From NCBI GenBank assembly GCA_937901435.1, contig CALGTJ010000357.1, positions 1 to 19,577 on the forward strand: a stretch of 19,577 bases of DNA. Reading direction: 5' to 3'. The position numbers and the translations under genes were made by a program. Below the pieces are notes generated by a model. That model was not told the DNA's origin, did no database searches, and saw nothing but the letters and a program-made list of their open reading frames with translations. Source of the DNA: an uncultured Rhodobacter sp. GTDB lineage: Bacteria; Pseudomonadota; Alphaproteobacteria; Rhodobacterales; Rhodobacteraceae. The stretch's first letter is position 1. The number at the start of each line of letters is the position of its first letter. Of the stretch, positions 8,125 to 16,044 are shown piece by piece.

Positions 8125-9008
8125 TGAAACAGGTCTCCTAATTCCAGCGCCTTGATCCGGCGTAATTCTTCAACAGCAGGGGGGGCCATGCGCAGGGTCG
8201 GGCGGACCGCATTGCGCATATCGATGGCAACCAGGTCGCGAGAGAACAGATCCTGCGCGTGATCCTGCGCGATGATCTGTTCCAGCGCGTCGACCGGGGA
8301 TTTTTCGGGCAACAAGATCCGTTGATCCCGATCCAGAACCAGATCCCAGCGCCGCTCTCCCATGCGGACAAGGCCGCGCAGACGGTCCTCGATTGGGGCG
8401 GCGGCGGCCATGATGCGCAGGGCTTGTGGCACAACGCCGTCAGCCCCCTCGCCCACGATCAGCGGCAGATCAGACCGATCTGTGCGGGTGCCCAGAACCG
8501 CCACGCGCTTGCCGGTCTTGTCCAGCAGCGCCAGCGTTTCGCCCTCGCGCCAGATGATCGCGGACACACGTTCGGTCACCTGAACCTGAAGGATACCACC
8601 GGGGCGAATGCGCAAATCGGCGCGCGCGACCGCCTGCATCTCTTCGATCTGCGTTTTCATCTGGTCGAGGTCCAGATCAAAGCTGCTTTTGGGCAGATCC
8701 AGCGCGGCGGCCAGACGGATATCTTCGGCCAAGGCGGCAGAGGCCCCGTCGACGGCCATAAGTTTGACCATGAATTCAGGGCGTTCCGCAACAGAGCGGC
8801 GGATATCGGCAATCTGCGCGACGATGGCCTCGCGGTTGACCGGGTTGCTGAAAAACCAGCCCGCAAAGAAGACTACGGAAAACGCAGGCAACCCCACCCG
8901 CACCAATTGGCGAAACACAGGCGTCAGCCACAGCCGCTCTATCCGAAACGCCCAACGAGAGGGGGCGGGATCACGCCGCGAGACGCGCGCGTTCTCTACC
9001 TTTTGCAT
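8121..9008 (-). CDS. ftsQ: Cell division protein FtsQ
   Basis: FtsQ is the single-pass inner membrane protein of the FtsQLB divisome complex. From this ATG it has 295 residues: a basic cytoplasmic tail, a transmembrane segment at about 36-54, a POTRA domain at about 80-145 (beginning FMVKLMAVDGAS) and a periplasmic beta domain with LLDKTGKRVAVLG. The frame extends nine codons upstream to a GTG at 9035. The ATG at 9008 is preferred because GAGG lies 7 bases before it and no such site precedes the GTG. It overlaps the end of ddl by 13 nt and the start of ftsA by 4 nt, so the three genes are tightly coupled. Confidence 0.95.
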   Translation of the reverse strand: MQKVENARVSRRDPAPSRWAFRIERLWLTPVFRQLVRVGLPAFSVVFFAGWFFSNPVNREAIVAQIADIRRSVAERPEFMVKLMAVDGASAALAEDIRLAAALDLPKSSFDLDLDQMKTQIEEMQAVARADLRIRPGGILQVQVTERVSAIIWREGETLALLDKTGKRVAVLGTRTDRSDLPLIVGEGADGVVPQALRIMAAAAPIEDRLRGLVRMGERRWDLVLDRDQRILLPEKSPVDALEQIIAQDHAQDLFSRDLVAIDMRNAVRPTLRMAPPAVEELRRIKALELGDLFQ

Positions 9009-9916
9009 GAGGCATCCTCGACCAGCCAGCGGCACAATTGACCAAAGCTGATCCCGATATGGGCCGCCTGTTCAGGCACCAGCGATGTGGGGGTCATCCC
9101 CGGTTGCGTGTTGGTTTCCAGCAGGATCAGCCCGTCCAGTCCCCGGCTTTCATCCCAGCGGAAATCGGTGCGCGACACGCCGCGACAGCCCAGCGCATCA
9201 TGGGCGCGTTTGGCGTAGTCGAGACAAGCGTTAAAGATGTCTTGCGGAATATCGGCGGGCACCACATGGCGCGACCCCCCCTCGACGTATTTCGCGGCGT
9301 AGTCATACCAGCCGTCGGTGAGGATATCGGTCACGGTCACGGCCCGGTCGCCGATCACGGTCGTGGTCAACTCGCGCCCCGGCGCATAGGTTTCCACCAT
9401 CACGGTTTCCGGCATTGTATCGGCCAGTTGCGGCGGGCCATTGGCGGCCTCGGCCACGATGTAGATCCCGACGCTGGAGCCTTCGTTATTGGGTTTCACC
9501 ACATAGGGCGGCGCCATCACATGCTCTTGGCGCACCCGGTCCGCAGGGGCCAGTACAGAGCGCACGACCGGCAGGCCCACCATGGCAAATGCCGTCTTGG
9601 CGCGGGCCTTGTCCATGGCCAAAGCCGAGGCCAGCACGCCAGAGTGTGTATAAGGAAGACCGAGCCATTCAAGGATGCCCTGCACACAGCCATCTTCGCC
9701 ATACGGTCCATGAAGCGCGTTAAACACCACATCCGGCTGGATGGCTTGCAAATCTGCAACAAGGTTGGGCCCAGCGTCAAGCTCGACCACCTCAAATCCT
9801 TCGCCCCGAAGCGCCTTGGCGCACTCATGGCCTGTCGACAAAGAGACCTCACGTTCGGACGTGAACCCACCCATCAACACAGCCACTTTCGGGGATGTCC
9901 TGCCCGACATGCCCAC
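8996..9916 (-). CDS. ddl: D-alanine--D-alanine ligase
   Basis: This ATP-grasp enzyme joins two D-alanines to give the dipeptide that MurF adds to the cell wall precursor. The product is 306 residues, the length of DdlB-type enzymes. The N-terminal GGFTSEREVSL (16-26) carries the glutamate that binds the first D-Ala. HGPYGEDG, KPNNEGSSVGI and YDYAAKY form the ATP and substrate sites, and the metal-binding ETNTQPGMTPTSL closes the active site. The frame starts GTG GGC ATG. AGAGG lies 8 bases before the GTG and 14 before the ATG, so GTG at 9916 is chosen. It lies 50 bp downstream of murB. The stop is TAG. Confidence 0.96.
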   Translation of the reverse strand: MGMSGRTSPKVAVLMGGFTSEREVSLSTGHECAKALRGEGFEVVELDAGPNLVADLQAIQPDVVFNALHGPYGEDGCVQGILEWLGLPYTHSGVLASALAMDKARAKTAFAMVGLPVVRSVLAPADRVRQEHVMAPPYVVKPNNEGSSVGIYIVAEAANGPPQLADTMPETVMVETYAPGRELTTTVIGDRAVTVTDILTDGWYDYAAKYVEGGSRHVVPADIPQDIFNACLDYAKRAHDALGCRGVSRTDFRWDESRGLDGLILLETNTQPGMTPTSLVPEQAAHIGISFGQLCRWLVEDASCKR

Positions 9917-9966
9917 TTTTACTGCCTCTTATGCCTTGGTCTGTTAAGCGACCTTGCGGCGAACTG

Positions 9967-10899
9967 TTATTTTGCTTCGGGTTCTCCGACCCGAATTACT
10001 TCCCATTCTAACTGAATCCCGCTCTTTTGGAACACCTTTTTTCGCACCAATTCCCCAAGCGCCTCTAATTCCGCCGCCGTGGCGTGATCGGCATTGGTCA
10101 GAAAGTTGGGATGCTTGGGCGACATCTGCGCCCCGCCAAGCCTATGGCCGCGCAAACCGGCGTCCTCGATCACCTTCCACGCCTTGAGGTCATGGCTGTC
10201 ATCAGCCCGCCCGGTTGAGCTATTGCCGACAGGATTGCGAAACGTCGAACCCGCCGTGCGATCCTTTGTGGGCTGGCTGGCATCACGTTTGGCGAGCTGG
10301 TTAATCATACGCGCCTCTAGCGTTGCGGGGTCCGCGATGGGCGCACGGAATGTCACGCTGGTAAGGATGGCGCCGTCCGGAATATCGGACTGGCGATAGC
10401 GAAAGTTCAGGTCCTGGCCGCTTAGCGTAATCGACTGTCCTGCGCGCGTGATCGCGCGTGCAGAGTGGAACACATCTGCAACATAAGAGCCGTAGCATCC
10501 GGCATTCATCGCCACAGCCCCCCCAATCGCGCCCGGAATAGTGCGCAAAAAGGTCAGATCCAAGCCCGCAGCGGCCGCCTTGCGCGCCACATGCGCATCA
10601 AGTGCTGCCGCGCCCGCCGTGACGGTGTCGCCGTCAATCTCGATCCCATTAAAGCCCCGCCCCAACCGGATCACCACCGCCCGGATCCCGCCATCGCGCA
10701 CGATCAGGTTGGACCCGACGCCCATTGCGAACACGGGCATTTCGCGATCAAGCGCCCTGAGGAAATCCGCCAGATCCTCTGGGTCCGCTGGCTGGAACAG
10801 ATAGTCCGCAGGCCCCCCGACCCGCAACCACGTCAAGTCTGCAAGCGCGCGGTTGGGCGTCAGAGTTCCGCGAGGGGTATAGGAAAACGGGATCGCCAT
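9967..10899 (-). CDS. murB: UDP-N-acetylenolpyruvoylglucosamine reductase MurB
   Basis: MurB is the cytoplasmic FAD enzyme that reduces UDP-GlcNAc-enolpyruvate to UDP-MurNAc with NADPH. The 310-residue product is the shorter type II form. [13 protein letters not shown] opens the FAD domain, followed by [12 protein letters not shown] and the flavin-binding [17 protein letters not shown]. The catalytic serine is in AGSTFRNP and a catalytic glutamate is in the C-terminal LEWEVIRVG. It is separated from the Hint-domain gene upstream by 121 bp with no clear promoter. The ribosome binding site is weak. It probably depends on readthrough from murC or on an internal promoter. Confidence 0.96.
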   Translation of the reverse strand: MAIPFSYTPRGTLTPNRALADLTWLRVGGPADYLFQPADPEDLADFLRALDREMPVFAMGVGSNLIVRDGGIRAVVIRLGRGFNGIEIDGDTVTAGAAALDAHVARKAAAAGLDLTFLRTIPGAIGGAVAMNAGCYGSYVADVFHSARAITRAGQSITLSGQDLNFRYRQSDIPDGAILTSVTFRAPIADPATLEARMINQLAKRDASQPTKDRTAGSTFRNPVGNSSTGRADDSHDLKAWKVIEDAGLRGHRLGGAQMSPKHPNFLTNADHATAAELEALGELVRKKVFQKSGIQLEWEVIRVGEPEAK

Positions 10900-10970
10900 A
10901 GGATGTGCCAGTCGCAGGGAAAACAGAGCTTGTGCCTAAATCGCGACAGGACGGGTTTCAAGGCCTCTCT

Positions 10971-10986
10971 CGGCCCAACCGGGCCG
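10971..10986. repeat. GC-rich hairpin downstream of the Hint-domain gene
   Basis: CGGCCC (10971-10976) and GGGCCG (10981-10986) pair perfectly with a 4-base loop, 35 bases after the Hint gene stop on the minus strand. No T-run follows on either strand, so it is at best a weak or factor-assisted terminator or a pause site before murB. Confidence 0.5.
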
Positions 10987-11020
10987 TCATTCGGCACTGC
11001 TGTTTGGCGAGGGCGGGCCA

Positions 11021-12235
11021 TCAGGCCACGCTTTGACAGCTGTCCTTGTCCTTTGGACTGACAAGCGGCACGTCATTGGCCAGATGCCGCCGCACCAATT
11101 TGCGCCCCTCAGGCCCATAGACAAAGGGACGTGCGCCCGCGGTCTGCGAGGCCATCCGGCGCATTTCGGGGAATATGGCAAAAATCTCTGTCCGGGCCGC
11201 CGCACCAACCGCATTCAGGGCCTGTTCTCCGCCAAAAAGCGACTCTGTCTCTGTCCCATTGGCAAAGATGACGTGGTGCCCCTTGAATAACACGTGATGG
11301 TAGGCGAGCGGCGTCTCATCGCTGTACCGCGATATCCCCGGCACCCCAGTCAGCAAAAGCGCAGGCAAAAGCACCTCTGTCACGCCAAACATGCGCCACG
11401 CAATTTTAGAGCGCACCAGCATCCGGTGCTGTGGCGAAACAAAGAGATCCCGCGCTGGCATCGCCTGCCCGCAGGCCCCGCCCCCCAAAGCACCTTTACG
11501 AATATGTATGGGCCGCAGTTTCGGGTTCGCCCTAAGCGCGGCACTGTCAAAGGCACGCCCCCCGGCCCAGCGCACAGGTTGGGGCGGGCCATCCGCAGTC
11601 AGCACCAGATCACCGACTTTGAGCGTCTCGACTGCAACCTCTCCTGCCGCTGTCGCAATCTGTGTGCCCGTGACAAAACAGGGCGCAACCGCATAGCTGT
11701 CGTAAAAATCAAGAAGCCCGTCATTGTCCCCAAACCCAAGATCCCCCTGCTCGGTTTAGCGCAGGTAATCCAGATCCGTGGGCGACGTGGGCAGGCCGCC
11801 GTTGAGATCATAGAGCAGAAACGTGCCAGAGCCATTCAGCTCCTCGAAGACGATATACTCGTCCCCCGCGCCCAAAGCCTCGTTAGGCCCCGCGCCCGTT
11901 GACACAATATCCTGCTTTGGGGACAGTTCTTCGTAGCCCGGAACCGTGGTCCAGCCCTCGGTCCCAGTGGTCATATCGCCGTCCAGATCGGCGGCAGGGT
12001 TATAAACCTCCAGCCGCCAGATCTGCCCGTTCAGAAATTCCGTGTCCGTCCCGTCGAGATTTTTGTGCCAGACAAACCGATAAAGATCGCTGCCCCCGCC
12101 TAACGCGACGGCCCCCGGCATGGTAATGGTTTGCTCGGGATCCGTTGGGTTCCCCGTCCCCGTCGGCGCCCCCGTCAACGCCGCCACCATATCGCCCCGC
12201 AAATAGACGGGCGCAGTGTAAAACGAATCGGGCAT
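11021..12235 (-). pseudogene. Hint (Hedgehog/intein) domain protein gene, interrupted by an in-frame TAA
   Basis: The frame runs from ATG 12235 to the stop at 11021, 405 codons in all, broken once by TAA at 11756-11758 (codon 160). The first part (159 residues) is an Asp/Gly-rich domain without a signal peptide, ending in PTDLDYLR. Directly after the stop, in the same frame, come TEQGDLGFGDNDGLLDFYDS and then the Hint start PCFVTGTQIAT, with the nucleophilic cysteine, and VETLKVGDLVLTADG. The histidine motif LFVSPQHRMLV and HHVIFANGTETESLFGG follow, the usual C-terminal pattern of the Hint_2 family in Rhodobacterales. No ATG, GTG or TTG lies in the 50 codons between the stop and the GTG at 11605, which is already past the Hint cysteine. 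The second half therefore cannot be remade by ordinary initiation. The family's function is unknown. A pseudogene is most likely; sequencing error or stop readthrough are alternatives. Confidence 0.85.
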
Positions 12236-12435
12236 TGGTGACGGCTTACCTCTCTTTGGGCGATGTTAACGCGCCGCAACCTTAAAATTAGTGAAGAATT
12301 GTGACGCGATTATGCCCAATCTGCGTCCCCGCGCCGTCAAAAGACCCGCCCCGAGGTCCACACGTCAAAGCTTTGACCAAATTATGGCGTGACGGCAGAC
12401 CCAAAAGCACCCGCCCGCAACCCGGCATATCTCGG

Positions 12436-12457
12436 GGTCCGGCCCGCGAGCCGGATC
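12436..12457. repeat. REP-like hairpin in accessory spacer
   Basis: GGTCCGGC (12436-12443) pairs with GCCGGATC (12450-12457) through one G-T pair around a 6-base loop. The surrounding GC-rich text resembles, from memory, palindromic intergenic elements scattered in Rhodobacterales genomes. It lies 69 bases beyond the stop of the 458-codon gene, without a T-run. Confidence 0.5.
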
Positions 12458-12485
12458 AAGGCCTGCCCCAGCGGCAAAGCGACCA

Positions 12486-12517
12486 GCCTCCGGAGGGAGT
12501 ATTTTGGCCGAGATGAA
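12486..12517. repeat. Rhodobacterales-type intergenic repeat element (candidate)
   Basis: The element begins with a perfect 10-bp palindrome CCTCCGGAGG (12487-12496), followed by GAGTATTTTGGCC and an AGATGAA tail, just after the stop of the 458-codon gene. I recall very similar CCTCCGGCGGGAGTATTT-type strings at the ends of many genes in roseobacter genomes. Its family membership comes from memory, not from a search. The 12236-12525 spacer holds this element, the hairpin at 12436-12457 and nothing else I can recognise. Confidence 0.5.
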
Positions 12518-12525
12518 CGGGTGGA

Positions 12526-13902
12526 TCACGTAAAGAAATTCGCGATCCAATTCGCAAAGTCCCACACGGTGCTGCCAGCCTCACCAGCGGCCTGTGCGCC
12601 TTTGTTCAGCTTACCAGCGTCATCAGCAATTTTCACAGCCTCTTCGCGCTTGATTTTCTTCATTCTCAGGAGGCGGCTGCCCAAGCGGTAACCGCTTTCT
12701 TCGCGCTCTGCTTGAGGGACAGTTTCGTCAGCGACAACTGCATCATCCTCGCGTAACTCTTCTGCAAGGGCAGGAATAGCCTCTTTGGCGGCGACCAAGG
12801 TCAGGGCGTGAAGTCGTTTCTTCTCGTCCGCGTTCAACCGTGACACGCGCTTGCCGACCCGGTTTCGAATGGTCTTGGTGACCGCTTCGGACCCACCGAG
12901 AATGTCTAAGGCACCGCTGTCGAGATCGTTTCGGAAATCTTCCAGCAGCAGATCGCCCTCTGGACAAAGACCATCCGCTGTCTTGGCATCAATGCGCCGG
13001 ATCACCTTGACGAAGGTCTCGTATAACCGCAGCGGGTTGTCGCTGTAGCGCGCGATCTGGCGCTCTAGCAAGTCAATCTCTTCGCCTAATGCAGTGTATT
13101 TGTTGCTGGTCTTCCCGGCATCTTTCAATTGTTCGATGACGTCGCGCGCGCGTTCTATCGCATCGGTCAGGGTGCGCTGTGGCAGATCAAGGGTTGGGAT
13201 TGCTTGGAACAGGCCCGTCTCAGGCTCCCGCGTGATGGTTTCCGCATTCGGAGAGGCCGCAACGGCATATTTCAGGTGGATCTCGCCAATCCGCGCATTC
13301 ACCTCTGCGTCTGTGCCTGTCCAGAAGTCGTCGTCTTGGATGGCGATTTCGGTGAGCATGTCGAGGTTTTGCGGGGTGCCGGTGCGGATGGCGTTGGCCC
13401 AGGTGATCCAGAAAGACCAGTCGGTAGGTGAGACCTGCCAAAAGGCCAGCGCGTCGGTCCACTCTTGGGTGAAGGGATCTGTGTCCGGGTCCGACCAGAG
13501 CGCGCCCAAAGGCTGTCCCGGTGCCTCGACAAGCTGCTCTGCATCTTTGCGGATTTCGTCCCATGCAGCGGCGGCGGAGGCGGCGTCGGCGGCGGCGGAG
13601 CGGGCGGCGGAGTCGGCGGAGTCGGCGGCGGCGGAGAAGGCGGCGAAGTAGGCGGCCTTCCTGATCTCAGGGGTTGACGCATTGCAAGCAACCCCTGAGA
13701 TAAGATTAGCCCTCAAAACAGGCAAGGCTGTCAAATCATTTTCGGGTGATCGTCCTGCGATCCCTGTCAGAAAAATCGGCAAGACCCGCATGGCCGCGCG
13801 GTGGGCCAGGGTCACGGCCTCTTGCTGACGCGTCGCCTTTGGCCGGGCGTCAAGCCACGCCTTGAGGCTTTCTTCGTCTTTTATGCCGCTCACTTCAACC
13901 AT
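12526..13902 (-). CDS. Conserved hypothetical protein with Ala-rich segment
   Basis: I cannot assign a function to this 458-residue protein. Residues 10-45 (ESLKAWLDARPKATRQQEAV then AHRAAMRVLPIF) resemble the start of hypothetical proteins I recall from Rhodobacterales and Rhizobiales. Residues 83-114 are an almost pure Ala/Ser/Asp helix-prone stretch. The Trp-rich motif TDWSFWITW (160-168) followed by DDFWTGTDAEVNARIGEI (190-208) also recalls that group. The second half is charged and probably helical or coiled coil (245-300, 340-425). The last residues (STVWDFANWIANFF) are hydrophobic and amphipathic. There is no signal peptide or clear membrane span. The start ATG lacks an obvious ribosome binding site. 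It lies 41 bp downstream of the DUF2484-like pair, inside the cell-wall cluster, and looks like an accessory insertion. Confidence 0.8.
   Translation of the reverse strand: MVEVSGIKDEESLKAWLDARPKATRQQEAVTLAHRAAMRVLPIFLTGIAGRSPENDLTALPVLRANLISGVACNASTPEIRKAAYFAAFSAAADSADSAARSAAADAASAAAAWDEIRKDAEQLVEAPGQPLGALWSDPDTDPFTQEWTDALAFWQVSPTDWSFWITWANAIRTGTPQNLDMLTEIAIQDDDFWTGTDAEVNARIGEIHLKYAVAASPNAETITREPETGLFQAIPTLDLPQRTLTDAIERARDVIEQLKDAGKTSNKYTALGEEIDLLERQIARYSDNPLRLYETFVKVIRRIDAKTADGLCPEGDLLLEDFRNDLDSGALDILGGSEAVTKTIRNRVGKRVSRLNADEKKRLHALTLVAAKEAIPALAEELREDDAVVADETVPQAEREESGYRLGSRLLRMKKIKREEAVKIADDAGKLNKGAQAAGEAGSTVWDFANWIANFFT
13566..13655. repeat. GCC/TCC trinucleotide-rich low-complexity tract
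   Basis: About 90 bases consist almost only of GCG/GGC-type triplets with GGA and GTC variants (plus strand gcggcg...gagtcg...). They encode the Ala/Ser/Asp segment of the 458-codon gene using nearly one alanine codon (GCC). The length is a multiple of three and the frame is kept. The tract looks like replication slippage material and could vary in length between strains. Confidence 0.75.
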
Positions 13903-13943
13903 AGGCCAAGATTGACCGGGGGGATGGGGCGGCGCAAGGGGAT

Positions 13944-14201
13944 TTAGGGCTTTGATCCGCTCAGACGGGCGCGCAGCCAGAGGGTGAGGTAGTAAAGCGG
14001 CCAGCGCAGGATCGACGCGCCTGCAGCGGCGATGAGGGCTGCGACGAGGATGCCGTTTTGCAGGGTGACAAAGACCAGCAGCGGCAGGCCTGTGACGATC
14101 AGCGCATAGGCGGCGGGCCAGTGGTTGTTGCGGCTGGGCAGCATGGCGGCCCCGGCGGCGGCGAGCACCCAGATGCAGGCGAGGATCAGGGACAGGGTCA
14201 T
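13944..14201 (-). CDS. Small membrane protein, DUF2484-like (second copy)
   Basis: The 85-residue product has two or three hydrophobic segments (about 3-20, 30-47 and 50-75) and a basic C-terminus, so it is an inner membrane protein. It is similar along its length to the product of the gene just upstream: both start M-[TS]-L-[SP]-L with an ACxWxLAA motif, have LP plus a basic residue near 22, and end in R-x-PL-x-YL. I recall small proteins of this type (DUF2484) next to murC and murB in Rhodobacterales. The function is unknown. Its ATG overlaps the stop of the upstream copy as ATGA, so translation is probably coupled. Confidence 0.85.
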   Translation of the reverse strand: MTLSLILACIWVLAAAGAAMLPSRNNHWPAAYALIVTGLPLLVFVTLQNGILVAALIAAAGASILRWPLYYLTLWLRARLSGSKP

Positions 14202-14464
14202 GGGGCCAGTCCTTTGTTTGCCAGTCGTTTAGGCGTCAGGGCTTTGCGCGCGAGGTAGATCAGGGGACGGCGGAACAGGGACAGGACGGCGAGGGTGGCG
14301 AAAAGCACGCTCCATGCGCCGTGGGTGTTGCCAATCCACGCCAGCAAGACTGGGGCGGCCAGCAGCAGCGAAAGGCCCGGTGCATATTGCAGGCGCATCG
14401 GCAGCAGGGCAGTGACGCAAGCGGCCAGCGCCCAGAGGCAGGCGGTCATCAGGGGGAGCGACAT
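14198..14464 (-). CDS. Small membrane protein, DUF2484-like (first copy)
   Basis: From the ATG at 14464 this gives 88 residues with hydrophobic segments at about 5-22, 31-45 and 48-65 and a basic end (ARKALTPKRLANK). GAGGG lies about 11 bases before the start. The frame is open for another 84 codons upstream, but that part is basic, Pro/Arg-rich and overlaps the end of murC, so it is not used. It resembles the DUF2484 family by memory and by position directly after murC (136 bp). The function is unknown; the constant location suggests a link to envelope growth, which is inference. Confidence 0.85.
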   Translation of the reverse strand: MSLPLMTACLWALAACVTALLPMRLQYAPGLSLLLAAPVLLAWIGNTHGAWSVLFATLAVLSLFRRPLIYLARKALTPKRLANKGLAP

Positions 14465-14600
14465 CTGTGGCAAAGCCCTCGGTGGTGCGATCCCCGATAG
14501 GTATATAATCAGGTTTGGGCGAAAATGTGGAAGGGTTAATCGTATCGACTGTGCCGCGGGCGGACGCGGCCCCGGAGATGATCCGGGGCGGCGTTTGGGA

Positions 14601-16016
14601 TCAGGCCTTAGCTTGCAACTGCCCCGGCAGGGAATTGGCCCAGGCGCTGATCGTGCCCGCGCCAAGGCAGACGACCAGATCGCCGGGGCGGGCATGGGCG
14701 CGCACCAGATCTGCAAGGCCGTCTTCGCCGCTCAAGGCATGGGCATTGCGGTGGCCTTGGCGGGTGAGGCCTGCGACGAGGTCATCGCGCGAGGCCCCTG
14801 TGATCGGTTGCTCTCCGGCGGCGAAAACATCGGCGATGGCGACCACATCGGCGTCATGGAAACAGCCGCAGAAATCCTCGAACAGGTCATGCAGGCGGGT
14901 GTAGCGGTGCGGTTGATGGATGGCGATCACGCGGCCTGTGGACTCTGCGCCAAGCGACTGGCGCGCGGCCTTAAGCACGGCGGCGATTTCGACCGGATGG
15001 TGGCCGTAGTCGTCGATAATGGTGACCCCATCGACCACGCCGACTTTGGTAAAGCGGCGGTTGACGCCTTTGAAATTCGCCAGAGCCTCGCGGATCGCAG
15101 GGCGGCTCATCCCCAGATGGCGGGCGACGGCCACGGCAGACAGCGCGTTAGAGACATTGTGATTGCCGGGCATCGGCAGGGCACAGCCCTCGATCATCTT
15201 GCCCTCGGCCTGCAAGGCGATGTCGAAATGGGCGACGCCGTTCTGATACGTCAGGTTCTGGGCGCGAATATCGGCCTGCGCATTGAACCCAAAGGTGGTG
15301 ACGCGGCGGTCGGTGATCTTGCCTACCAGCGTCTGCACGTCCGGATCATCGGTGCAGCAGACGGCGAGGCCGTAGAACGGAATGTTGGACACGAAATCGA
15401 GGAAGCCCTTGTGCAGGTTTTCCTCTGTGCCCCAATGTTCCATATGCTCGGGGTCGATGTTGGTCACAACCGCGATTGTTGCGGGAAGGCGGTTAAAGGT
15501 GCCATCGCTCTCGTCTGCTTCGACGACCATCCATTCGCCCTGCCCCATACGTGCGTTGCTGCCATAGGCGTGAATGATGCCGCCGTTCACAACCGTCGGA
15601 TCCAGCCCGCCCGCGTCCAGCAATGTGGCAACCATCGTCGTGGTGGTGGTCTTGCCGTGGGTGCCCGCGACGGCCACGTTGGACTTGAGGCGCATCAGCT
15701 CGGCCAGCATTTCGGCGCGGCGCACGACAGGCAGGCCAGAGGCGCGGGCCTGATCCAGTTCCGGGTTGCCCGGTTTGATCGCGCTGGAAATCACGACAAC
15801 CTCGGCGTCCACTAGGTTCTCTGCCTTTTGGCCGATAAAAATCCGCGCGCCCATGGCGGCAAGGCGATCGGTGATCTTGGAGGCCTTCAGGTCAGAGCCC
15901 TGTACCGTATAACCGTGGTTCAGCAGCACTTCGGCAATGCCGGACATGCCGATCCCGCCGATGCCCACAAAATGCACCGGCCCCATCTCCATCGGCAGCT
16001 TAGTGGCGGCGTTCAT
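14601..16016 (-). CDS. murC: UDP-N-acetylmuramate--L-alanine ligase MurC
   Basis: MurC adds L-alanine to UDP-MurNAc with ATP, the first step of stem peptide synthesis in the cytoplasm. The 471-residue product has the UDP-binding GIGGIGMSG (18-26), the ATP loop GTHGKTTTT (118-126), [10 protein letters not shown] (285-294) and DDYGHHP (335-341). The C-terminal ligase domain includes HQPHRYTR. The ATG at 16016 is preferred over the frame's first ATG at 16055. It gives the family N-terminus (MNAATKLP), has GGAG 7 bases upstream and avoids overlapping murG. The gap to murG is 28 bp, consistent with one operon. Confidence 0.97.
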   Translation of the reverse strand: MNAATKLPMEMGPVHFVGIGGIGMSGIAEVLLNHGYTVQGSDLKASKITDRLAAMGARIFIGQKAENLVDAEVVVISSAIKPGNPELDQARASGLPVVRRAEMLAELMRLKSNVAVAGTHGKTTTTTMVATLLDAGGLDPTVVNGGIIHAYGSNARMGQGEWMVVEADESDGTFNRLPATIAVVTNIDPEHMEHWGTEENLHKGFLDFVSNIPFYGLAVCCTDDPDVQTLVGKITDRRVTTFGFNAQADIRAQNLTYQNGVAHFDIALQAEGKMIEGCALPMPGNHNVSNALSAVAVARHLGMSRPAIREALANFKGVNRRFTKVGVVDGVTIIDDYGHHPVEIAAVLKAARQSLGAESTGRVIAIHQPHRYTRLHDLFEDFCGCFHDADVVAIADVFAAGEQPITGASRDDLVAGLTRQGHRNAHALSGEDGLADLVRAHARPGDLVVCLGAGTISAWANSLPGQLQAKA

Positions 16017-16044
16017 ATCGCAGCTCCGAAATCGTTCCCAAGGT

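Noticed and set aside
11756..11758. Selenocysteine or pyrrolysine recoding as the explanation of the Hint stop
   Set aside because: The codon is TAA, not TGA or TAG, and I did not identify a recoding element next to it.
11294..11902. Plus-strand frame of 202 codons across the Hint gene stop
   Set aside because: It was considered because it spans the interrupted site, but it is basic and of low complexity with no motif, while the minus strand carries clear Hint motifs on both sides of the stop.
13566..13655. Trinucleotide tract as a CRISPR-like or tandem repeat array
   Set aside because: Units are three bases with no spacers and the tract is translated as an Ala-rich helix.
14198..14716. Longer 172-codon version of the first DUF2484-like gene
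   Set aside because: The added N-terminus is Pro/Arg-rich, overlaps the murC end and lacks homology; the internal ATG at 14464 has a ribosome binding site and the family N-terminus.
14295..15815. Open frame of 506 codons on the plus strand opposite murC and the DUF2484-like gene
   Set aside because: It is an antisense shadow produced by high-GC codon use; murC on the other strand is unambiguous.
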